Shown here: piece by piece, positions 1 through 11,813 of the stretch | How positions within the stretch are numbered: position 1 is the stretch's first letter | Layout of the letters: every line of letters starts with the position of its first letter | Assembly (NCBI GenBank): GCA_009841225.1 | Contig: VXMF01000011.1 | Coordinates: 62,001 to 126,000 of the forward strand | Length of the DNA: 64,000 nucleotides | Source of the DNA: Terriglobia bacterium | GTDB lineage: Bacteria; Acidobacteriota; Terriglobia; Bryobacterales; UBA6623 | Direction: 5' to 3' | Notes under the pieces: model-generated | Told to the model about the DNA's origin: nothing | Seen by the model: the letters and a program-made list of their open reading frames with translations, nothing else | Database searches by the model: none | Program-made: the position numbers and the translations under genes

Positions 1-879
1 CGATTGCTCGAAGGCATCATGCCCGATCCTCGCCTGCTGAGGTTCTACGATCCCGACCGTCGGGCGCTGATCGATGAGACGGAAATGTTCTTCGCCGAGA
101 TCCTGCGTGAGAACCTGCCGCTGGAGACGTTCATCGACCCGGGCTTCAGCTATCGCAACGCTCGCCTGAACAAGATCTACGGCGGCGAGCTCGAGGGCAA
201 CGAGATGCGTCGGGTCACGTTCGAGCGCGGGGGCAGGCACGGCGGAATCTTGGGGCTCGGCGCGGTCATGATGGCGACTGCCAACGGGGTCGACACCCAG
301 CCCGTCCTGCGCGGAGTGTGGTTGCTCGATAATGTCTTCGGAGCGCCGCCCCCAGAGCCTCCCGCCAACGTGCCAGCGATCGCAACCGATACCAGCGGTG
401 CGACTTCGATACGGGATCAGTTGGCCGCCCACCGGGCCGATCCGTCGTGCGCCAGCTGCCACAACGAGATTGACCCGCTCGGCATGGTCTTGGAGAGCTT
501 CGACCCGGTCGGCCGCTGGAGGGACCACTACCCGCTTTACACCAAGCCGCCCGACGGCCAAACGGCGCTTACCGAGGAATACTATTCCACGGTCGGCAAG
601 GGTGTTCTGCCAGGACCGGCCGTAGATTCCGTCGGCGTTTTGAGTGACGGCACGAAGCTTGAGGACGTAACGGACTTGAAGCGGTACCTGCTGGCCCGCC
701 TGGATGTCTTTGCCACTTGCCTGACCGAAAAGCTGATGGTCTACGCTACGGGCCGCCCGCTCGGCTTTGCGGACCGGCTTGCCGCCGAGCGCATCGCCAA
801 GTCGGCAGTGGAGCGAGGCGACGGCTTCCGCGACCTGATCGTCGAAGTGGTCCGGTCCGAGTCGTTTGCCGCTAGATAG
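1..879 (+). CDS. DUF1592/DUF1588/DUF1585 cytochrome-like protein, C-terminal part (5' cut by window edge)
   Basis: This is the C-terminal part of a planctomycete/acidobacterial type cytochrome protein; the frame is open through base 1, so the real start lies outside. The fragment shows the end of a DUF1592 region, then a DUF1588 region around residues 75-160 with the RHGGILGLG stretch and the TQPVLRGVW block. It contains one haem-binding motif CASCH at fragment residues 149-153, followed by a DUF1585 tail ending at residue 291. Family members are large exported proteins, often with a cytochrome c domain at the N terminus and thought to act in periplasmic redox chemistry; substrate is unknown. 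No partner gene is visible on this side. Family call is firm, function is not. Confidence 0.88.
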   Translation, partial: RLLEGIMPDPRLLRFYDPDRRALIDETEMFFAEILRENLPLETFIDPGFSYRNARLNKIYGGELEGNEMRRVTFERGGRHGGILGLGAVMMATANGVDTQPVLRGVWLLDNVFGAPPPEPPANVPAIATDTSGATSIRDQLAAHRADPSCASCHNEIDPLGMVLESFDPVGRWRDHYPLYTKPPDGQTALTEEYYSTVGKGVLPGPAVDSVGVLSDGTKLEDVTDLKRYLLARLDVFATCLTEKLMVYATGRPLGFADRLAAERIAKSAVERGDGFRDLIVEVVRSESFAAR

Positions 880-1038
880 GGCTGGGATTCCGATCAAGGT
901 GACTGCCTCAAGCTGCGGGCGGAGGCGACTTCGGCACAAGTGCGCTCTCGAAGTGCAGAAACGTCGGGGAATCGCTTGCGGACAAAGGTAACATTCTAGA
1001 AGCGACCAGACTAGTTTCGTTGGGGCTGCGGGTCGGAT

Positions 1039-1044
1039 AAGGAG
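1039..1044 (+). promoter_or_regulatory. ribosome binding site that decides the YbdK start
   Basis: AAGGAG lies directly against an in-frame TTG at 1045 but 9 nt before a GTG at 1054. Normal spacing favours the GTG. Confidence 0.6.
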
Positions 1045-1053
1045 TTGACTAGA

Positions 1054-2208
1054 GTGGTCGCGTACAGGCGCAGTGAAGATCTAGACATCACGTTCGGTGT
1101 TGAGGAAGAGTTCTTTCTCGTAGACCCCGAGACGCGCGATTTGGTAGCAGAGCCAGATCAGGCCATCTTCCAAGAATGCGCCCGACAGGCAGGAGAGCAC
1201 AAAGTAGCGCCGGAGTTCTTGCGCTCGCAGCTCGAGACCGCTACAACAGTCTGCCGCAGCATCGCCGAAGTGCGCAAGGCATTGGTCCGGACTCGCTCGG
1301 CGGTGGTCAATTCAGCTGAAAGTCATGGCACACGGGCCATCGCGGCTTCGATCCATCCGTTTGCGGAGTGGAGCACTCAGGTCGTTTCGGTCGGTCGGCG
1401 TTACGCAGAGTTCGCGGTGACCTACCAAGAGACGGTGCGCAGGCTGATCATCGGCGGCATGCACGTCCATGTCGGATTCGGAGACAATGACACGCGCATT
1501 CGCGTCATGACGGCGCTCCGGCGTTACCTGCCGCTGTTGCACGCGCTGTCGGGCTCGTCCCCGTTCCATGGGGGCCGCGAAACCGGCTTCAAGTCGTACC
1601 GGATGACGATCTTCGGCACCCTGCCAAGAACGGGCGTTCCCCGGCCGCTGAATTCGTGGCAAGAGTTCGATGCCCTTACCCGAGACTATCGCCGCCTGAA
1701 CTTGATCGAGAATGCCGGCGAGCTGTGGTGGGACATTCGTCCCTCCCACGTCTACCCGACTGTCGAGATGCGGATCTGCGACATATGCCCTCGGGTCGAA
1801 GATGCCATAGCGATCACTGCGCTGTACGGCTGTCTGGTACGCAATCTCTGGCGCCGCGACATCAACGGCACCCTGCCTCCCGACCACCCGACCGAGATCA
1901 TCAACGAGAACCGCTGGCTAGCCCAGCGCTACGGCGTGCTGGCGTTCTTCGGGAACTTGGAAGGTGGCGGCAGGATGGATATCGACGACTATGCACAGGA
2001 TCTGGTGCGCGAGTTAGCCGACGACGCTAAGGCCCTCGGGTGCGAGGCCGAATTGCGGCACGTTCTCGAAATCGTCCGGAATGGCTCTGGCGCTGACCGG
2101 CAAGTGGATCTGTTTCGCCTGCGCCGACTCGAGGGGGCATCGCCCGACGAGGCGCTCACGGAAGTCGTAGACCTGATCATTGCTGAGACGAAGGAGTCCT
2201 TGGGCTGA
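1054..2208 (+). CDS. carboxylate-amine ligase, YbdK family (GCS2-like)
   Basis: A 384-residue member of the glutamate-cysteine ligase 2 family. It opens with the family signature GVEEEFFLVD near residue 16 and carries the GGMHVHVGFG block (about residue 142), which supplies metal and nucleotide contacts in this fold. Members catalyse ATP-dependent joining of a carboxylate to an amine; E. coli YbdK has weak gamma-glutamylcysteine ligase activity, and many homologues have no assigned substrate. Length is normal (about 370-390). GTG 1054 is preferred over TTG 1045 from the Shine-Dalgarno spacing. It stands alone between a cytochrome-like gene and a sulfatase, so context gives no substrate. Confidence 0.9.
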   Translation: MVAYRRSEDLDITFGVEEEFFLVDPETRDLVAEPDQAIFQECARQAGEHKVAPEFLRSQLETATTVCRSIAEVRKALVRTRSAVVNSAESHGTRAIAASIHPFAEWSTQVVSVGRRYAEFAVTYQETVRRLIIGGMHVHVGFGDNDTRIRVMTALRRYLPLLHALSGSSPFHGGRETGFKSYRMTIFGTLPRTGVPRPLNSWQEFDALTRDYRRLNLIENAGELWWDIRPSHVYPTVEMRICDICPRVEDAIAITALYGCLVRNLWRRDINGTLPPDHPTEIINENRWLAQRYGVLAFFGNLEGGGRMDIDDYAQDLVRELADDAKALGCEAELRHVLEIVRNGSGADRQVDLFRLRRLEGASPDEALTEVVDLIIAETKESLG

Positions 2209-2277
2209 ATCCGCTGGCCGTCCGCCGGTAGATTCCTCGTGAACCCAAGGCTCCGGCCAATCGCCTGCATGGCGGAC

Positions 2278-2283
2278 TACAAT
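2278..2283 (+). promoter_or_regulatory. -10-like hexamer close to sulfatase start
   Basis: TACAAT ends 10 nt before ATG 2294 and there is no Shine-Dalgarno sequence between them. A transcript starting 6-8 nt downstream would be nearly leaderless. No convincing -35 element is seen. Confidence 0.4.
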
Positions 2284-2293
2284 AGCGGCGATC

Positions 2294-3769
2294 ATGCGCA
2301 GCGCTGTTCTTCTCACGGCCTTCTCGCTCTTGACCGCTTGTACGGCACCGGCGCCGGAGCAAGCAGACAGCCCGCCGAACATCGTCGTGATCGTTGCAGA
2401 CGATCTGGGCTACAACGACCTCGGATCTTATGCGTCGGAGTTCATTCAGACTCCGCATCTTGACGCTCTAGCCGGTGGCGGGGTCCGCGCCACGGACGGC
2501 TATGTTTCTGCGGCGGTGTGCAGTCCGTCTCGGGCCGGGCTCTATACCGGCCGCTACCAGCCGCGTTTCGGGTACGAGTACAACACTTCCGGGCGCGACA
2601 CCGTAGTCGGCCTGCCGACGGACGAGCGCACTCTGGCGGACATGCTCGGGGATGCCGGATATTCAACCGGGCTAATCGGCAAGTGGCATTTGGGCAAGTC
2701 GGAGCAACATCACCCTCTCAATCGGGGCTTTGACGAGTATTTCGGCGTGCTGGCCGGCGGCACCTCGTACATCGACTCGCGCAAGGAAGGGGTCCGGTCG
2801 TGGCCCGCACGCAACGCTCCAACTACTAGGGGTGACACAAACGCGATTTTTGATGGCTTCGAGCAGGTGGAGGTCGAGGAGTACCTCACCGATGTCTTTG
2901 CGGACAGGGCTGTGGACTTCATCCGGCGGCACAAGGACGAGCGGTTCTTCTTGATGCTGACCCCCAACGCGCCGCATACGCCGCTCCAAGCCACGACCGA
3001 GTACACCGAGCGCTATGCCGATCTGGAGCCGGAGGGCCGCCGCATCTTTGCGGCGATGGTGTCGTCGATCGACGACTATGTCGGCGACGTGGTATCCGAA
3101 TTGCGAGCCAACGGCTTGGAGGAGAACACGTTGATCGTGTTCACTTCTGACAACGGGTGCGTGAAGTACCTCTCGCAAGACGTGTGTTCCAACGATCCGC
3201 TGCGGGGATCGAAGCGGTTCCATCTCGAGGGCGGCATCCGGGTGCCGTTCATCTTCTACTGGCCCGCTGGCTTACCTGCAGGACAGACCTACGAGCAGCC
3301 GATCATCTCGCTCGATCTCTACTCGACCTTGGCGGCGGCGGCCGGAGCGGACGAAACCGCCCAAGACAGCGTGAATCTCTTGCCCTACCTGCGCGGTGAA
3401 CGGGCAGAGCCGCCGCACGAATTCCTGTTCTGGAGGTTCAAGCCCAACATCGCGGTGCGTTGGGGCAAGTGGAAGATGTGGAAGGTCAACAAGACGGACC
3501 TGACCGAGGAGGCTCTCGTGATCGGCGGCCGGCGCTTGGCCCAGGTCGAGTATCCCGGCGATTCGCCGTTGGGACAGCTAACGGTACTGTACGACCTGTC
3601 GGAAGACATCGGGGAAAGCCGGAACTTGGCAGGCGAGCATCCCGAGATCGTGGAGCGGCTCGAGGCTGAGCTCGAAGCGTGGAACGCGGAGCTTGCGGAG
3701 CCCATGTGGCTCAGCAACCGATCGACCATCTATGACCTGCACGGGCAGATGATTCAGGTCTTCTTCTGA
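2294..3769 (+). CDS. sulfatase, exported lipoprotein
   Basis: A 491-residue type I sulfatase, hydrolysing sulfate esters outside the cytoplasm. The N terminus is a lipoprotein signal ending in lipobox LTAC (Cys16). Metal-binding aspartates lie in VADDLGYNDLG. The formylglycine signature is CSPSRAGLYTGR, with Cys76 the residue converted to formylglycine. GKWHLG, APHTPL and TSDNG follow in the expected order. The C-terminal subdomain is complete. The substrate (glycan or aryl sulfate) cannot be read from sequence. A beta-propeller protein follows on the same strand. A second sulfatase of this window at 47.2 kb is only a distant relative. Confidence 0.93.
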   Translation: MRSAVLLTAFSLLTACTAPAPEQADSPPNIVVIVADDLGYNDLGSYASEFIQTPHLDALAGGGVRATDGYVSAAVCSPSRAGLYTGRYQPRFGYEYNTSGRDTVVGLPTDERTLADMLGDAGYSTGLIGKWHLGKSEQHHPLNRGFDEYFGVLAGGTSYIDSRKEGVRSWPARNAPTTRGDTNAIFDGFEQVEVEEYLTDVFADRAVDFIRRHKDERFFLMLTPNAPHTPLQATTEYTERYADLEPEGRRIFAAMVSSIDDYVGDVVSELRANGLEENTLIVFTSDNGCVKYLSQDVCSNDPLRGSKRFHLEGGIRVPFIFYWPAGLPAGQTYEQPIISLDLYSTLAAAAGADETAQDSVNLLPYLRGERAEPPHEFLFWRFKPNIAVRWGKWKMWKVNKTDLTEEALVIGGRRLAQVEYPGDSPLGQLTVLYDLSEDIGESRNLAGEHPEIVERLEAELEAWNAELAEPMWLSNRSTIYDLHGQMIQVFF

Positions 3770-3913
3770 CGTACGAGCGTGTTCCGGAGAATCGTTGACG
3801 CTGGGCTTACGTGCGTTGATTGCCCTGCATCGGTGCCCGCGACGGGCTGGGCAAGGCGTTGGCGCCCGGCTGGACTATGCTAGTTGGCGAGTTCGGAGAA
3901 GCTCGCCAGAGTC

Positions 3914-5020
3914 ATGACCAGGCTAGATTCCAGTCACGTTTCCAAGGCGGATCGCGGAGAGATCCGGGGCCGTCTGCTCCCTCTGGCACTTCGAGCCGTG
4001 CTCGTCCTGACGGTGACTGCGATGGGCATTGCGGCTGATCACTCGATCCGGGTGGAGCGCTTGCTCGACCGCCCGATCATCACGCCGGACACGCACCCGA
4101 GCATCGGCGAGAACATTCAGGGCCCGTCCTTGATCCGTGTCCCCGACTGGGTTTCCGATTCCTTGGGCAAGTACTACCTGTACTTTGCCGATCACAAGGG
4201 GAGCTACATCCGTCTGGCCTACGCCGATAGCTTGCTCGGTCCCTGGCGGGTGCATCCGTCGGGCAGCCTGCAGATCGAGAACTCGCACTTTCCAAGCGAG
4301 CCGCCCGAGATCACGCAGGAAGTGTTGGATCGAGAGTCCGCCCGGAGGGCCGCCACCGTTGGCGGCAACAAGCTGCCGCATTCGCTCCGCAAGGAGCTCA
4401 CGGCCACTCATATCGCCTCGCCGGATGTGCATGTCGATCACGATAATCGCCGCATCGTGATGTACTTCCACGGCTTGGAGTCCGCAGGAAGGCAGGTCAG
4501 CCGAGTCGCGCTGTCGCGCGATGGCATCGATTTCAAGGCGCGGCCCGAGGTCCTAGGCAGGACGTACCTGCGCGTGTTTGAACACGAGGGCCTGACCTAT
4601 GGGATCGCCATGCCGGGACAGGTGTACCGCTCCCGCGATGGCCTCTCCAATTTCGAGACGGGTCCGCTGCTGTTCAATCCCGACATGCGGCATTGTGCGC
4701 TCTTGAAAAGGGGCGACCGGCTATATGTTTTCTGGACTCAGGTCGGGCACGCGCCTGAGCGAATCTTGCTGAGCACCATCGACCTGTCTCCGCCTTGGAC
4801 CGAATGGAAGGAGACAGGAGCTCAGGAGGTCATGCGCCCGGAGCGGGAATGGGAAGGTGTGCACGAGCCCAACGAGCCGTCGATCCGCAGCGTGGCCTAC
4901 GGTCCGGTCAACCAGTTGCGCGATCCCGCCATCTTCGAAGAGGGCGGGCGCGTGTTCCTGCTGTACGCCGTAGCGGGCGAGACCGGGATCGCCATCGCAG
5001 AACTCCACTTCGACGACTGA
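3914..5020 (+). CDS. secreted five-bladed beta-propeller protein, GH43-like
   Basis: A 368-residue protein with a basic N terminus and a hydrophobic segment (LLPLALRAVLVLTV), read as a signal peptide, followed by repeats rich in Trp, Tyr and Asp. Motifs such as GKYYLYFADH, SLLGPWRVH and a terminal VFLLYAVAGE are typical of glycoside hydrolase family 43/32/68-like propellers. I cannot identify a complete catalytic triad, so hydrolase activity is not claimed. ATG 3914 is preferred over the upstream in-frame TTG 3884 because a TATGCT -10-like hexamer (3876-3881) sits almost on that TTG. It follows the sulfatase on the same strand, which fits carbohydrate processing. Confidence 0.75.
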   Translation: MTRLDSSHVSKADRGEIRGRLLPLALRAVLVLTVTAMGIAADHSIRVERLLDRPIITPDTHPSIGENIQGPSLIRVPDWVSDSLGKYYLYFADHKGSYIRLAYADSLLGPWRVHPSGSLQIENSHFPSEPPEITQEVLDRESARRAATVGGNKLPHSLRKELTATHIASPDVHVDHDNRRIVMYFHGLESAGRQVSRVALSRDGIDFKARPEVLGRTYLRVFEHEGLTYGIAMPGQVYRSRDGLSNFETGPLLFNPDMRHCALLKRGDRLYVFWTQVGHAPERILLSTIDLSPPWTEWKETGAQEVMRPEREWEGVHEPNEPSIRSVAYGPVNQLRDPAIFEEGGRVFLLYAVAGETGIAIAELHFDD

Positions 5021-5048
5021 GCGTCTTGGGATCGAGCGGATCCCGGGC

Positions 5049-6293
5049 TCAAGCGATCACTGTCTTGGCCGGAAACGGGGGAGCTTCGTACAGATCCTCG
5101 TTTACTCGAAGCCCGAGTCCAGGCTCGTCCGAGACGGAATATGCGCCGTCCTTGAACTCATAGCCGCTCACGGTGAGGGCAGCGCACTTGGATCGGTCAT
5201 CTTCGGCCGCCATGATGTTTTTCTGGGTCTTCGCGAGGTGCAGGCTCATCAGCAAGCCGACTTGCGAGCCCCAATTGTGCGGCACCGCCTGGGCGCCATG
5301 CGGCTCGCCCAACTTCGACATGGCGCGACAGTCCAAGATTCCGCCCGTGCGAATGTCGAGCTGCATCACGTCGAAGAGGCGCTCTGGCTCGACAAAGGGC
5401 CGGAAGTCCTCGGCAGCCCGCATGTTCTCGCCATCGGCGATGGGAGTCTCAATGCCGGCCTGCTGCATCCGATGGCGCAATCGACGGTAGAGTTCGGCGT
5501 CTTCGGGGAAGACCTCTTCCAGCCAATCCAGCCTCTGCTCCTGGGTTTCGCTTAGCAATTGCCACGCCCCTTCGAAATCGTCTCGGTACCCGTTGTTGGC
5601 GTCGACCAATAGCCTCGGCTGGAAGCCGATCGCCGAGCGCACGGAGCGGATGACGTCTATGTCGCGCTGCAACCCCTCGCCCCGCTTCATCCACTTGCTG
5701 CCTCTGCCGATCTTGAGCTTGATCCCCCGGTAGCCGCTCTGTATGGCCTCGCGGGCCTCGTCGACCACCGCCTGCACGCCTCGGTCGCTATACCAGAGAT
5801 CGCTGAAGTAGAGCGTCCCGTCGTAGACTTCGACGCGATCCTTGACGGATTCGCCAAAGAGCTTCCAGCAAGGCACTCCTCGCAAATTTCCAATGAGGTC
5901 GCACAGCGGCCCGTCGAGGTGCTTGTACTTGGTGAGCAGCGTGGCGAAGTCGGCCGCCCGCCCCCAAATCAGGCCGTCTCGGAATTCGTAGACGGTTTCG
6001 GGGTCGGCGCCTAGCAGCGATCGGATGTCCCGGAGGAACTCGGCATCGGGCTTGGTATAGCCCATCACTCCAACGCCTTCGACCCCTGCGTCGGTCATGA
6101 TGCGCACCAGCACGTTCTCGTAACTGGTGCCCTTGGGCTCGTTGTCGTAGGCATTCATCGCGACGAACTTGTGGAAGTCGCCTCGGATCTTTGACAGCGT
6201 GATCGAGCTGATCCGGACCGGTGCGGCAACGGCCTTGGCTGCGCCCAGCGCAACGCTGGCAGCGGAGAGGAACATTCTGCGTGTGCTGGTCAT
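5049..6293 (-). CDS. enolase-superfamily enzyme (mandelate racemase/muconate lactonizing type), Tat-exported
   Basis: A 414-residue enolase-superfamily protein. The N terminus TSTRRMFLSAA is a Tat signal, unusual for a family that is mostly cytoplasmic. The barrel shows the KLKIGR (K-x-K) strand near residue 195, metal ligands in DANNGY and the downstream LEE, then DGE, and a late PHNWG motif whose His suits the mandelate racemase subgroup. Members abstract a proton alpha to a carboxylate; many are sugar-acid dehydratases. The substrate is not predictable from these residues alone. It converges with the propeller gene (28-nt gap) and lies downstream of the ceramidase-like gene on the same strand. 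Confidence 0.87.
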   Translation of the reverse strand: MTSTRRMFLSAASVALGAAKAVAAPVRISSITLSKIRGDFHKFVAMNAYDNEPKGTSYENVLVRIMTDAGVEGVGVMGYTKPDAEFLRDIRSLLGADPETVYEFRDGLIWGRAADFATLLTKYKHLDGPLCDLIGNLRGVPCWKLFGESVKDRVEVYDGTLYFSDLWYSDRGVQAVVDEAREAIQSGYRGIKLKIGRGSKWMKRGEGLQRDIDVIRSVRSAIGFQPRLLVDANNGYRDDFEGAWQLLSETQEQRLDWLEEVFPEDAELYRRLRHRMQQAGIETPIADGENMRAAEDFRPFVEPERLFDVMQLDIRTGGILDCRAMSKLGEPHGAQAVPHNWGSQVGLLMSLHLAKTQKNIMAAEDDRSKCAALTVSGYEFKDGAYSVSDEPGLGLRVNEDLYEAPPFPAKTVIA

Positions 6294-6503
6294 GACAATT
6301 CAGCGGCGGTGACATTCGAGCGCGCGGGAAGCCTGGCCGTGCGGACCGCGTCGCGTCTCGCAGTCCAGACTACCATCGACTGGAGCCCCGGCCGGCCGTT
6401 TTCCGGCAGTACGGGCCTGATCCGCGTCAAGGCGACCCGTGGCGCTGCAGCGGCTCGCCGAGAGCGGTATCCGTACCGGTCATTCGGTCTAGGAAGCGCG
6501 ACG

Positions 6504-7841
6504 CTACTCGATGCGCCCCACGGCGCGAGCCATGTCGACGACGGCTTCCATAACGACCTCCTCAACGCTTGGGCGAAAGAGACCATAGTCCACGTATAGC
6601 CCCCGTGTCTCGTAGCCGCCCTCCCGCAGAATTCTGGCCGTCGGGAGGTATCCGAACACGTCGTTGTTGTAGCCGCTGACCCAGAGCTTGAGCGGGCCGA
6701 GTCGTTCTTGGGCGAGTCGGACGTAGTCGACGACGGTCTCTCCACTGTAGGCGACCAATGTCAGATCCTGGCCGAACTGCCACAGCGCGAACGGCGCAGC
6801 GTAGGTTCGGAGCAGCGATTCGCCCCTGTCCAGCTTCGCAAGGGCACCCTCGGTGAAGAATCTCCGATACGAACGCGCGCCGGCTTGCATTGTCTCGATC
6901 TGTCTTCGCGTGTGAGATCCGAGCGGAAGATCTACGGTGCGAAACTCGGTGCGCAGCGGCCCGCGCACCGGAGCGAGTTCGCCTTCGAGGACTTCCCTGA
7001 CCGCTGTGGCCAGTTCGCTGCCATGTCGCCGAGCCAGATCCAGGGTGCCGCGGGGGTAGGGGTTGGCGTCGCCGGCACAGCCGGTCATGAACATGGCAAG
7101 CACGCCGGGCAGGCCATCCTCTAGCAGTCTTTGGGCGATACCGGCGTAGTCGCCACTGATCTTCAGATTGCCGCCCGTCAAGGTGGTGCAATGAGAACCT
7201 GCACCGAAGACTATCGCCCGCAGGCTGCCATCCGGCGCGTCGACGCGCAGCACCGGCACGGTGCGATCGGCGGGGCCGCTGGCGTTGGTGCCAAGAATCA
7301 CTCCACGATCGGTGAACTCCCGCCGATTCATGACGAAACCCGCCACTCCGCGGCCCCACGACAGGCGCGCTGGGCGCAGGTCCTTCAACGCCTTCCTGCC
7401 GGCGACGACGATCTTCGACTCCATCGTTCGAATGTAGGCTTCGATCTTTCGGCGCGTTGCGGGTGTCGCGCGGGTAAGCAGCGAACCGGCCACCAGCGGT
7501 CCCGCGTGCGTGTGGGACGCGTTGAGAATGACCTGCTCTCGCCGAATTCCGGTGGCTTCTTGCAGCCGCGCGCAGATCGCCTCGGAGCGTTCGCGAGTGA
7601 AGCCGAGCAAGTCTGCGGTGATCAGCAGCGCCCGCTCGCCATCGCCGTCCTGAATCGCGAGCGCCTTGGCAGACAGCGGGTCGGCGACAGATTCGAACGG
7701 GGCCTCGCGGGCGGCATATCCCGCCATCGGCAAGGGCTGGGCCGGCGTGATATCTGTCGCAGCCAGGCCCACCTGCCAGTCAGCGGCTTGGGCCGCCAGC
7801 AGCGCGGGAAATGCCAGTGCTAGGGCTAGCGAGGGACGCAT
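6504..7841 (-). CDS. neutral/alkaline non-lysosomal ceramidase-like protein, secreted
   Basis: A 445-residue protein starting with a clear signal peptide (RPSLALALAFPALLAAQA). The sequence VGLAATDITP and the NASHTHAGP block match the N-terminal domain of neutral ceramidases, which use zinc to cleave amides; MTGCAGDANP is also conserved in the family. It is much shorter than true ceramidases (about 650-750 residues) because the C-terminal immunoglobulin-like domain is absent, so the substrate may be another amide or ester. ATG 7841 is chosen because a TATACT hexamer ends 8 nt upstream; a longer in-frame reading to 7901 would overlap the upstream gene. Confidence 0.85.
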   Translation of the reverse strand: MRPSLALALAFPALLAAQAADWQVGLAATDITPAQPLPMAGYAAREAPFESVADPLSAKALAIQDGDGERALLITADLLGFTRERSEAICARLQEATGIRREQVILNASHTHAGPLVAGSLLTRATPATRRKIEAYIRTMESKIVVAGRKALKDLRPARLSWGRGVAGFVMNRREFTDRGVILGTNASGPADRTVPVLRVDAPDGSLRAIVFGAGSHCTTLTGGNLKISGDYAGIAQRLLEDGLPGVLAMFMTGCAGDANPYPRGTLDLARRHGSELATAVREVLEGELAPVRGPLRTEFRTVDLPLGSHTRRQIETMQAGARSYRRFFTEGALAKLDRGESLLRTYAAPFALWQFGQDLTLVAYSGETVVDYVRLAQERLGPLKLWVSGYNNDVFGYLPTARILREGGYETRGLYVDYGLFRPSVEEVVMEAVVDMARAVGRIE

Positions 7842-7849
7842 CGCGCCCA

Positions 7850-7855
7850 AGTATA
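7850..7855 (-). promoter_or_regulatory. -10-like hexamer at ceramidase-like gene
   Basis: TATACT on the minus strand ends 8 nt before ATG 7841, with no Shine-Dalgarno sequence between. This fits a leaderless transcript. No clear -35 box. Confidence 0.45.
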
Positions 7856-7872
7856 CTCTCGCCGGCCAGCGT

Positions 7873-8871
7873 TCAGGGCTGAATCCGGATCGTTTGGCCA
7901 CTCGCGGCCGACTCCACCGCCGCGTCCGCCAGCATCAGGGCCCGCCGGCCATCTTCAAAGCTCGGCGACGGAGCGAGTCCGCCCTCGATGGCGTCGATGA
8001 ATGCGTCGATCTCGCGAACGTAGGATTCGGCGTAGCGGTCGATGAAAAAGTGGTGCAGCCGTTCGCCAGCCCCGGTGGCGGTGGAACTGTAACGCTGGAG
8101 ATTCGTCATGGCTGGGTTGGCGGAAATGAACATGCCCTTTTCGCCGAACATCTCGATGCGCTGGTCGTAGCCGTAGGCGCAGCGTCGCGAGCAGTTGATC
8201 TGGCACATAGCGCCTGAAGACATGCGCATCGTCACCACGGCTGAGTCCACGTCGCCGATCTCTCCGATCGCGGGGTCGACCAGCACGCCGCCCATCGCGC
8301 TGACTTCGACGGGCTCCTGCGCAAACAGGAAGCGCGCGATGTCAAAGTCGTGAATCATCATGTCCCGGAACAGGCCGCCCGACACGCGCACGTAGTCCAA
8401 CGGTGGAGGAGCGGGGTCGCGGCTAGTGATCACGGCAAGCTCCAGACCCCCGATCTCGCCACTGGCCGCGGCTTGTCCCAACGCCGCGTGGCTGGGGTCG
8501 AAGCGTCGGTTGAAGCCGATCTGGACGCGCGCGCCTGTTGACTTGACGACCTCTGCACACTCGTCCACCCGGCGGATGTCCAAGTGAATCGGCTTTTCGC
8601 ACAGCACGGCCTTGCCCGCTCGCACGGACCGCTCGATCAATTCGCAATGCGTGTCCGTCGAGGTCGCGATCAAGACGGCGTCGATCGACCCGTCGCCCAG
8701 CAGCGCATCGACTGAGTCGAACGCCCGGCAGCCCGTGGCACGAGCCGCTTCCGCGCTCGCCACCGAGTCCACGTCGTAGACGCCGACCAACTCTGCCCGG
8801 CTATGGGCTGCGAGATTCCGCGCGTGCATCCTGCCGATGCGGCCCGCGCCCAGTAGTGCGAATCGAATCAT
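7873..8871 (-). CDS. iolG: inositol 2-dehydrogenase (Gfo/Idh/MocA family)
   Basis: A 332-residue cytoplasmic NAD-dependent dehydrogenase. The Rossmann motif GAGRIG is at residues 8-13, the catalytic lysine block is CEKPI, and GGLFRDMMIHDFDIARFL (about residues 166-183) carries the Asp and His of the inositol dehydrogenase subgroup. The reaction is myo-inositol + NAD to scyllo-inosose. There is no signal peptide, unlike the other Gfo/Idh proteins here. It lies 14 nt downstream of pyrG and upstream of the ceramidase-like gene. No other iol genes flank it; mmsA, which acts at the end of inositol breakdown, is 14 kb away. A related polyol substrate is possible. Confidence 0.86.
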   Translation of the reverse strand: MIRFALLGAGRIGRMHARNLAAHSRAELVGVYDVDSVASAEAARATGCRAFDSVDALLGDGSIDAVLIATSTDTHCELIERSVRAGKAVLCEKPIHLDIRRVDECAEVVKSTGARVQIGFNRRFDPSHAALGQAAASGEIGGLELAVITSRDPAPPPLDYVRVSGGLFRDMMIHDFDIARFLFAQEPVEVSAMGGVLVDPAIGEIGDVDSAVVTMRMSSGAMCQINCSRRCAYGYDQRIEMFGEKGMFISANPAMTNLQRYSSTATGAGERLHHFFIDRYAESYVREIDAFIDAIEGGLAPSPSFEDGRRALMLADAAVESAASGQTIRIQP

Positions 8872-8885
8872 GGTTGTGGCTCAGG

Positions 8886-11796
<2,911 letters not shown>

Positions 11797-11813
<17 letters not shown>

